A stretch of DNA of 64,000 bases from Bacteroidota bacterium (GTDB lineage Bacteria > Bacteroidota > Bacteroidia > NS11-12g > UBA955). The position numbers were made by a program, and so were the translations under genes. The notes below the pieces were generated by a model. That model was not told the origin of the DNA. It saw only the letters and a program-made list of their open reading frames with translations, and did no database searches. The stretch lies in assembly GCA_016787485.1 (NCBI GenBank), contig JAEUUL010000026.1, forward strand, positions 1-64,000, written 5' to 3'. Below are positions 58,487-64,000 of this stretch, one piece after another; position 1 is the stretch's first letter, and each line of letters starts with the position of its first letter.

Positions 58487-60490
58487 TTATAAAACCCAGA
58501 TCTTTTCCCAATACGCGCCATTCACTTGCACCAGATAGAGTCCTTGAGTTGCAGGCAAGGAAATAAATGCCTGTTTAGTGCCTGAAAACAAGTTTTCCTG
58601 CAGTTTGCTGCCTTCTGCTGTATAAATATCTGCCCGAAAAATGGGAATTTGAGATGATGTGATCTGGAAATCACCGGTGCTGGGGTTGGGGAAAATGCGG
58701 AAAGTACCGGAAAAGGTATTGTGTATATTGAGTATTGTTACTTCTATTGCGACACTTATACTATCACACTCTGCGCCGTTCCATGTGCGCAGTTTGTATA
58801 TCCCTTTCTGGTATAATTTCAATGCCGGAGTTATTGCGTTCAGAATGGCTGTATCATTTACATACCATTGGTACTTGTAAGCCCAGGTTTTGGTAAACAA
58901 ACTGTCACCTTTACGTTCAATCACAGCGACTCTGGCAAAACTATCGCAAACCCTCACCCTGATGGTGTCTGTGTATGTGCAAAAAACAGCATTGGTAGCA
59001 CGGCAGATAAAGCTTCCCGTATTTGAGAATTTGTAATCTTTTATCTTTATTTCACTTGTATCACCCAGCTTTTGCCAGTGCAGGCAGTGCATTTTCTCCG
59101 GACCTGTAATACTGCCATTCAAATTTGCCCCTTTCGGTAGCAAAATATCTTCACCCAGATAATCAGGTTTCAGGGGTTTTAAAATTTCAATGAATTTAAC
59201 TACAGTATCTATTCTGCTGCCATTGCCTGCCATGCAGCGCACCTGCCACATACCCGTATCCGGAAAGGTGAAATTTGCCTGCTTTCCGGTGCCTGTATAT
59301 TTTTTATTTCCCTTACTGAATTGCCATTGCCAGGAGTTTGCCTTTATTGTGTCAATGGCGTTGAACTTGAATGTATTCGTTTTGCAGTTGCGGGTATAAT
59401 TAAAGTTCAATGCCGGGGTATGGAAATAACTGGCGTTGAAAGACGGGAAACCAGCATAACATTTTTTGTTGCCGAATAGATATGGAGTGTATGAAAAATT
59501 GTAATCAGTATTTTTACCTTTTGATAGTTTCCCCAACCGACTTTGTTCCCAGAGAGCCACATAGAGGTTGCCATCCGGAGAATTTTGAATTTGACTAACG
59601 CAATCATTTGCAGAGGTATCAAATAATTTACGTGCAGATTTTGACACATTCATTAATTCCATTACAGAAATATCATACTCCCAAATCTTTCCTGGTCGAA
59701 GCGTAGAAACAAACACTTTGTTATTTGCAATAAACTCAAGGCCGTATGGAAAACCGATTACATTAAGCACAAAAAGTGGTACAATTTCACCATTCTGATT
59801 ATTGAATGAGCAAAATGTCACTTTTTCTTCATCAACAGATGTAACTGCAAGATACCTACCATCCGAGCTAAACTTCATACAACCCTGCCCGGGATACCAA
59901 TCTTGATAAAACGGCCCGGCATGGCTGATGACAGGGCAGGTTTCAAGTCCGTTTTCCGTTATCAGAAATGAATAAAGTGTATCGCCCAGCCGGCTGTGGC
60001 ATACCACCCATTGCCATTTGCCATTCTGGTGGTTTACCAGTGCCTGTGCTTCGCTGGCCCGGTAAATAAGGCTTTTGCCCAGTGTGCGGAATGCGCCGGC
60101 CTTGCGGTCAAAGCAGGAGTATATATAATTGTAACCACTGCTGCTGCCGAATATATGAAAAATACTGTCGTTAAGACTGGTAATGATATTGGCTTGGCTG
60201 GCAGAACTGCCGCCACCCATTGAAAAATCATTGTTTAGTGGATTATGGTCTGATTGTATCAATTTTCCATTTAATGTATAGTAAGACAGATTGCCATTTG
60301 TGTCATTGTATACACCAGTACCTTCATACTGAGGAAATGGTGGCTTATAAATTCCCGTCAAAGTATCAATTGAACCAGTTTTAGTAAATTTTAATCCTAT
60401 ACTTTGCCCAAAAACCCAGGTTCTGGTTCTGTCAATCTGACCAATTGCAATAGTCGGAAATAACAATATAGCCAGAATTGTCGACTTCAT
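58487..60490 (-). CDS. Secreted beta-propeller protein with T9SS sorting domain
   Basis: A 667-residue exported protein. Start at ATG 60490 with signal peptide MKSTILAILLFPTIAIGQ. About 20-360 is a WD/propeller-type region typical of Bacteroidota surface proteins (RTWVFGQSIGLKF, GKLIQSDHNPLNND, NIITSLNDSIFHIFG, MKFSSDGRYLAVTSVDEEKVTFCSFN). A PKD-like module lies about 375-450 (WQWQFSKGNKKYTGTGKQANFTFPDTGMWQVRC), followed by Ig-like segments, and the type A sorting domain is at about 590-667 (FRIFPNPSTGDFQI ... LPATQGLYLVQV). Likely T9SS cargo attached to the surface. Its -7 element overlaps the stop of the upstream HTH gene. Confidence 0.88.
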   Translation of the reverse strand: MKSTILAILLFPTIAIGQIDRTRTWVFGQSIGLKFTKTGSIDTLTGIYKPPFPQYEGTGVYNDTNGNLSYYTLNGKLIQSDHNPLNNDFSMGGGSSASQANIITSLNDSIFHIFGSSSGYNYIYSCFDRKAGAFRTLGKSLIYRASEAQALVNHQNGKWQWVVCHSRLGDTLYSFLITENGLETCPVISHAGPFYQDWYPGQGCMKFSSDGRYLAVTSVDEEKVTFCSFNNQNGEIVPLFVLNVIGFPYGLEFIANNKVFVSTLRPGKIWEYDISVMELMNVSKSARKLFDTSANDCVSQIQNSPDGNLYVALWEQSRLGKLSKGKNTDYNFSYTPYLFGNKKCYAGFPSFNASYFHTPALNFNYTRNCKTNTFKFNAIDTIKANSWQWQFSKGNKKYTGTGKQANFTFPDTGMWQVRCMAGNGSRIDTVVKFIEILKPLKPDYLGEDILLPKGANLNGSITGPEKMHCLHWQKLGDTSEIKIKDYKFSNTGSFICRATNAVFCTYTDTIRVRVCDSFARVAVIERKGDSLFTKTWAYKYQWYVNDTAILNAITPALKLYQKGIYKLRTWNGAECDSISVAIEVTILNIHNTFSGTFRIFPNPSTGDFQITSSQIPIFRADIYTAEGSKLQENLFSGTKQAFISLPATQGLYLVQVNGAYWEKIWVL

Positions 60491-60505
60491 GCGTACTTTG
60501 GTACA

Positions 60506-60540
60506 CAAAGTTAACGAATTCCTTTAAAAAAGTCCTCAAA
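60506..60540 (-). promoter_or_regulatory. Promoter (TTTG-N23-TAACTTTG) for the T9SS cargo gene
   Basis: On the minus strand, TAACTTTG at 60513-60506 is a perfect -7 match, with TTTG at 60540-60537 and a 23-nt spacer (long side of the range). The -7 element begins with the TAA stop of the HTH gene. Confidence 0.45.
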
Positions 60541-60741
60541 ACTAATTTTGTGGATTTCTAAAATTCTGTGAAGGGTCTTAATCGTAATGTTTTTGCCCTT
60601 TTCAATACCCCAGTAGTGTTTTCTGTCTATATCATGTTCAATGGCAAAGTTCTCATAACTGGTATATCGTCCGGCAATGCGCAGCGCTTTTAGTTTCTGT
60701 GAAACCCGTTTTTCTAATCTGGAATATGTCAGTTTGGTCAC
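60511..60741 (-). CDS. Small XRE-type HTH regulator
   Basis: A 76-residue DNA-binding protein with a Cro/C1-type helix-turn-helix: VSQKLKALRIAGRYTSYENFAIEHDIDRKHYWGIEKGKNITIKTLHRILEIHKISFEDFF, where helices 2-3 lie about 28-52. The start is GTG at 60741, the first codon possible and the only one that keeps the N-terminal helix. It lies immediately upstream of the T9SS cargo gene on the same strand and its stop overlaps that gene's -7 element, so it may control it or itself. No DNA partner visible. Confidence 0.8.
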   Translation of the reverse strand: MTKLTYSRLEKRVSQKLKALRIAGRYTSYENFAIEHDIDRKHYWGIEKGKNITIKTLHRILEIHKISFEDFFKGIR

Positions 60742-60801
60742 ATAGAAAAAGATTGGATTTGTCTATTTGGAATTACGGATTAAAATACGCAGTATTGTAT
60801 T

Positions 60802-61620
60802 ATGGAAGCCGTGATAAAAACACTGAAATTCAATATAATATTGTTGTTGTTTCTTTCTTCATGCACTATTCAAAAAAGACAATACAACAAAGGGTTGCAT
60901 CTGCAATGGAGAAATTCAAATTGGCGGATAGCACATAATTTACATTACAAAGAATTACAAAATAACCGTTGGAAAGAGAAATCCATAGTCAATTGTTTTT
61001 CAAAAGTCGAAAACAACCAGGTGTTTCAACCCAACCATTTCTTGTATAATTCAGAATCAATAGTTCGTCCATTCAATCCAGGCAATAAACCACTCTATAC
61101 AAAAAATAAATTATCCCCCAACCATAAAATTGACACGAATAGTTGTGATTTCATACTCTTAAGGACCGGCGAAGAAATTAAGTGCAAAATTATAAAAATC
61201 AAATCCAAAGAAGTACGTTTTAAAAAATGTGCAAGCACGAATGGACCGACTTATATTATAAAAAAATCTGATATTTCACAGATCAAATATTTCAACAATA
61301 AAACAGACACATTATCTGATTTAATAAATGACACCAATTATTCCGTAAATAAACATAAAGTATCCATAAAGAAAAATGGAAGTATGGGCATCGCTTCTTT
61401 ATCCACCAGTATTGCAGGTTTCTTATTGTCTCTTATGTTTGAGTGGTTTTTTCTCGGTATCCCATTTTTGATTTTCGGTGTGATTTTTGGAATAAAAGGA
61501 TTAAAAAACAGGAAGCTAAAAGGCTTGGCGATTTTGGGTTTGACATTTTGCACTTGTGCTATCATTATCGATGTGCTATGGACAATATTATTAATATTAT
61601 TATTCTCAGGGTACCACTGA
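60802..61620 (+). CDS. Lipoprotein with two C-terminal membrane spans
   Basis: A 272-residue protein with a lipoprotein signal (FNIILLLFLSSC, C21), followed by TIQKRQYNKGLHLQW, a Bacteroidota lipoprotein opening I recognise only as a pattern. The middle (about 110-165) has a beta module CDFILLRTGEEIKCKIIKIKSKEVRFKKCASTNGPTYIIKKSDISQIKY, also a recurring Bacteroidota motif. Two spans close the protein (about 194-228 and 240-268) in a DUF4190-like helical pair (IASLSTSIAGFLLSLMF, GLAILGLTFCTCAIIIDVLW). Lys/Asn-rich and markedly AT-rich compared with its neighbours, which may mean recent transfer. Function unknown. Confidence 0.8.
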   Translation: MEAVIKTLKFNIILLLFLSSCTIQKRQYNKGLHLQWRNSNWRIAHNLHYKELQNNRWKEKSIVNCFSKVENNQVFQPNHFLYNSESIVRPFNPGNKPLYTKNKLSPNHKIDTNSCDFILLRTGEEIKCKIIKIKSKEVRFKKCASTNGPTYIIKKSDISQIKYFNNKTDTLSDLINDTNYSVNKHKVSIKKNGSMGIASLSTSIAGFLLSLMFEWFFLGIPFLIFGVIFGIKGLKNRKLKGLAILGLTFCTCAIIIDVLWTILLILLFSGYH

Positions 61621-61656
61621 AGAGAGTTTCAAAAAGTATAGTGAATTTAATTCATT

Positions 61657-62100
61657 TCAATTCTCACTCGGCTCTTTCAACGGCACATCCACAGCGCACA
61701 TGATGGCGGTGCAGGTGGCTACCTGTTTTTCGGTGCCATCGGCGAAACAATCGTAGACTCCCCCATCGCAAAAAATGAGAAAATTGCCGGCTTTCTGCAC
61801 TTTGCCCCTCGCTTTGATTATCCCCGCAGTGGAGGGGTTCATGTAACTGATTTTCAAATCGGCTGTTACTATGTTCTTCCCTGCCGGCGCCATGGTATAG
61901 GCGGCTATACCGGTGGCCACATCGCACAATGTGGCGGTAACCCCGCCATGGGTGAAGCCGTTTTGCTGAAGGTGGTGATCCTGAATATTCAGTGTGAGTT
62001 CGCAGTGGCCCTGGTCCAGCCCTGACAGCTCGATACCCATGTACTCAATGAATTTGTTCTGTTTCAGCCTGTGCTGAATATAGCTTTTTAAAGATTCCAT
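61657..62100 (-). CDS. PaaI-family hotdog thioesterase
   Basis: A 147-residue acyl-CoA thioesterase of the hotdog fold. The signature NGFTHGGVTATLCDVATGIAAYT holds HGG (51-53) and the acidic residue D60 used in catalysis, then TADLKISYMNPSTAGIIKARGKVQKAG and a final VATCTAIMC strand. Substrate not known; PaaI types hydrolyse phenylacetyl-CoA-like thioesters. It starts 3 nt after the gldB stop on the same strand, so it is probably co-transcribed with gldB, in the place where some gliding bacteria have gldC. Confidence 0.92.
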   Translation of the reverse strand: MESLKSYIQHRLKQNKFIEYMGIELSGLDQGHCELTLNIQDHHLQQNGFTHGGVTATLCDVATGIAAYTMAPAGKNIVTADLKISYMNPSTAGIIKARGKVQKAGNFLIFCDGGVYDCFADGTEKQVATCTAIMCAVDVPLKEPSEN

Positions 62101-62103
62101 TTG

Positions 62104-63147
62104 TTATTTGATTGGATTGTATCCGCTTAAACGGAGCAGGTCATTGGCATTTTTCATATTCCACATATCCGGCAATGAGGTTTTGTGTTTGTCCATATAG
62201 GCACTCACAATTCTGTACCCGCTGAAATGCCCGATCAATGGCGGACAATCCGGTGGTATGCCTGCACCAAAGGTGTGGGTTCCATAATTGAAAAACCGTT
62301 TGTAGGCATTGAAATCGGAACTGAACAGCACATTTGAACTCAGATAGAATCTCCAGATCTGCCCTTCTTCGGTTTCCATACGGGTCCATTCCTCTTCTTT
62401 GTAGCCAAAGAGCTCCCAGGGTTTCAAATCGGGAAAAACCTGCTGCAGGGTATACCAGATTTTGCCATTGAAAACGGCCTCATCCAGCATGGTTTTACCG
62501 GTTTGCTCATACTCATACCGGCTTTTGAGATAATTCCACAACAGCATGGGAGCCACCTGCTTTGGCGCATTGTACCGGTTGAAAAACTCCGGCACTTCCA
62601 GCATCTCATATACCGGAAATGTATCTCCCAGAAACATTTCTGCACTGAAAGCCAGAATGGTTTGTCCGGGCAGGGTATCTACAAATGTGTTGTAGTTGCT
62701 GAACTGGGAAAAATAACTGTAAACCACCGGCTTCTTCTTCTCAGGCAGCAGTAACCAAAGCCGGTTTGCTGCATCTTCTATCTGTTTTGCAGTTTCACGG
62801 TAAGTTCCAAACGTTTTGCGCAGGGCTGTAAAAACCGGTTTGTTCATGCGAAGCAACTCATTCAGGTACACCGCTTTTACGGTATCGCTTTGCATAGCCA
62901 GTCCGGGCCTGGAAAAGTCCATAATCTCCATGAGCCACAGTTCGAAGAAGCGGCCATACTCTTTCTGCAGCGCCCTGAATTCTGCCAGGCTCAGGCTATC
63001 TCTGCTGAGACTGTCCAGCTCTCCGCAAAAATTCCTGAATTCCACAGGAACCCCTACGGCCTTTTTTTGTTCACAACCCGCGAAAAATGCGGATAGAATA
63101 AGGCCTGAGCATAGCACGCAATTGACCAAAAATCTGTTAGTTTGCAT
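62104..63147 (-). CDS. gldB: Gliding motility lipoprotein GldB
   Basis: A 347-residue lipoprotein of the GldB family, which is required for gliding in Flavobacterium johnsoniae and occurs widely in Bacteroidota. Start at ATG 63147; lipobox FFAGC (C25). Family features: an N-terminal helical part, LPGQTILAFSAEMFLGDTFPVYEMLEVPEFFNRYNAP around 180-215, LDEAVFNGKIWYTLQQVFPDLKPWELFGYKEEEWTRMETEEGQIWRFYLSSNVLFSS and the end IGHFSGYRIVSAYMDKHKTSLPDMWNMKNANDLLRLSGYNP. The gldB-nadE neighbourhood is also known from other gliding Bacteroidota. Its start lies 7 nt from the divergent porT-like start. Confidence 0.88.
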   Translation of the reverse strand: MQTNRFLVNCVLCSGLILSAFFAGCEQKKAVGVPVEFRNFCGELDSLSRDSLSLAEFRALQKEYGRFFELWLMEIMDFSRPGLAMQSDTVKAVYLNELLRMNKPVFTALRKTFGTYRETAKQIEDAANRLWLLLPEKKKPVVYSYFSQFSNYNTFVDTLPGQTILAFSAEMFLGDTFPVYEMLEVPEFFNRYNAPKQVAPMLLWNYLKSRYEYEQTGKTMLDEAVFNGKIWYTLQQVFPDLKPWELFGYKEEEWTRMETEEGQIWRFYLSSNVLFSSDFNAYKRFFNYGTHTFGAGIPPDCPPLIGHFSGYRIVSAYMDKHKTSLPDMWNMKNANDLLRLSGYNPIK

Positions 63148-63154
63148 CCGGATT

Positions 63155-63916
63155 ATGAAAACGCAAAGAAACATCACTTTGTTGTTCGGTGCCATAGCAA
63201 CCTTTTGTTGTGCGATTCAAGCACAGGCCCAGGACAAAAAATCTGCACGCAGTGTGGTTATCGGATTCAAAGCCAGTCCAAACTTCGCCTGGACCCGGAT
63301 TATGGAGGGCAGTCTGAAAAATGACGGCATGGGTCTGGGTTTCAGTTACGGATTGATGGGCGATTTCAACATTGCCGGCAACCCGAATTACTGGCTGTCC
63401 TGCGAAGCCATAGTGACCAGTTTTCCCAGCAAGGTTGCCGCAACGGATACCCTTCGCAAAGGGGCTGCTGCCTATACCGGCGTGGATTTCAGCTACAAAA
63501 TGCAGTACATTCAGATCCCGGTTACCTTAAAACTGAAGACCAACGAAATCGGTAACCTGAAATATTGGGGACAATTTGGTGTGGGTCCTTCATTTATGAT
63601 TCAGAACCGGCTCACAACCAACGCCAATCCCAGTCTGTACAAACCGGGTAAAGCCCAAAGCCACTCTCCCAATTCAAGCGGGAATGACGGCTTTGATTTT
63701 GAAGGCGACGGAGCAAATGGCGGCGAATTTCAGGACAATGTAGTGCCCCTGCGCCTTCCTTTGGTGCTGGGTGCGGGTATAGAATACAACATCAGCGGCA
63801 AAACCGCACTGGTGGCCGGTCTGCGGTTTGACAACGCCTTTACGGATCTTTTTTGGGATAAGAACGTAAAGGGAAGAAACAACTACCTGGGCATTCAGCT
63901 GGGATTGTTTTTCTGA
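63155..63916 (+). CDS. PorT-family outer-membrane beta-barrel protein
   Basis: A 253-residue protein with signal peptide about 1-26 (MKTQRNITLLFGAIATFCCAIQAQAQ) and eight or so amphipathic strands (VVIGFKASPNFAWTRI, GLGFSYGLMGDFNIAG, WLSCEAIVTSFPS, MQYIQIPVTLKLKTN, KYWGQFGVGPSFMI, LPLVLGAGIEYNISGKTALVAGLRFDNAFTD, NYLGIQLGLFF). Length and pattern match the PorT family, of which Porphyromonas gingivalis PorT acts in T9SS; other OMP_b-brl_2 barrels look similar, so the T9SS role is inferred. Start at ATG 63155. nadE follows 19 nt later on the same strand. Confidence 0.8.
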   Translation: MKTQRNITLLFGAIATFCCAIQAQAQDKKSARSVVIGFKASPNFAWTRIMEGSLKNDGMGLGFSYGLMGDFNIAGNPNYWLSCEAIVTSFPSKVAATDTLRKGAAAYTGVDFSYKMQYIQIPVTLKLKTNEIGNLKYWGQFGVGPSFMIQNRLTTNANPSLYKPGKAQSHSPNSSGNDGFDFEGDGANGGEFQDNVVPLRLPLVLGAGIEYNISGKTALVAGLRFDNAFTDLFWDKNVKGRNNYLGIQLGLFF

Positions 63917-63935
63917 TCCACAGTCCGGCTCTGGT

Positions 63936-64000
63936 ATGAAAATATGCCTGGCTCAGCTCAATTACCGGATTGGTGATTTCGAAGCCAATACCCGTAAAAT
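63936..64000 (+). CDS. nadE: NAD+ synthetase, glutamine-dependent (5' end only)
   Basis: Only the first 21 codons lie in the window: MKICLAQLNYRIGDFEANTRK, which is the conserved opening of the N-terminal nitrilase (glutaminase) domain of glutamine-dependent NadE, last step of NAD synthesis. It runs off the right edge. Position beside gldB and the porT-like gene agrees with a neighbourhood known in Bacteroidota. Confidence 0.85.
   Translation, partial: MKICLAQLNYRIGDFEANTRK

Noticed and set aside
1-64000. CRISPR arrays, tRNA/rRNA genes, integrases, transposases, restriction or toxin-antitoxin systems
   Set aside because: No regularly spaced direct repeats, no recognisable tRNA T-arm and acceptor pattern in intergenic stretches, and no protein matching these families. 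Found by eye only; a covariance-model search was not possible.

Overview
The window is a chromosomal segment of a Bacteroidota bacterium, probably a Chitinophagia/Saprospiria/Sphingobacteriia-type environmental lineage; the genus cannot be told from sequence alone. The evidence is a SusC/SusD pair, several secreted proteins ending in a type IX secretion (T9SS) sorting domain, the gliding lipoprotein GldB beside a PorT-type barrel, a DUF5686 outer-membrane protein, DPP-IV-type and LTA-synthase-type exported enzymes, and promoters of the Bacteroidota form TTTG-N17-23-TAnnTTTG. Several genes need TTG or GTG starts. I saw no rRNA, tRNA, CRISPR array, prophage or insertion sequence.

Layout. 0-7.7 kb: 5' part of a large PKD-type adhesin (runs off the left edge), ilvE, then an ECF sigma factor / membrane partner / T9SS cargo cassette. 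7.9-10.8 kb: a GH3-beta-lactamase fusion. 11-15 kb: small lipoproteins, three small cytosolic genes (VOC, a conserved unknown, DUF1801) and a hairpin-bounded repeat of about 390 bp. 15-21 kb: mpl, susC, susD. 21-25 kb: thioredoxin-like protein, SDR, two paralogous small membrane proteins, MarC, tryptophan 2,3-dioxygenase. 25-30 kb: dapD with a glycosyltransferase, divergent from a DPP-IV peptidase with HMG-CoA lyase. 30-32 kb: a full and a truncated yegP copy flanking a lipoprotein gene. 32-37.6 kb: cutC, GH2 beta-mannosidase, glycosylasparaginase and GH20 hexosaminidase. 38-43 kb: cold-shock protein, a LytS/LytTR-type two-component system, an LTA-synthase-like sulfatase. 43-50 kb: NHL/PKD T9SS protein, purC, phoH, a diverged SAM-hydroxide adenosyltransferase relative, ABM monooxygenase, GlcD-type oxidase. 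49.6-51.5 kb: a classical two-component system. 51.5-58 kb: DUF5686 protein and a giant TraB/GumN protein. 58-64 kb: small membrane protein, T9SS cargo, HTH regulator, lipoprotein, PaaI thioesterase, gldB, porT-like gene and the start of nadE.

Themes. Envelope biology dominates: T9SS cargo, gliding/secretion parts, lipoproteins and glycan-active enzymes. The most coherent group is at 32.7-37.6 kb, where three exported hydrolases match the three bonds of the N-glycan core (Man-beta-GlcNAc, GlcNAc-beta-GlcNAc, GlcNAc-Asn). Other points of interest are the partial yegP duplication with a sharp identity boundary, the repeat near 13.4-13.8 kb, a terminator-like hairpin inside the 5' end of the sulfatase gene, and divergent gldB/porT starts only 7 nt apart.
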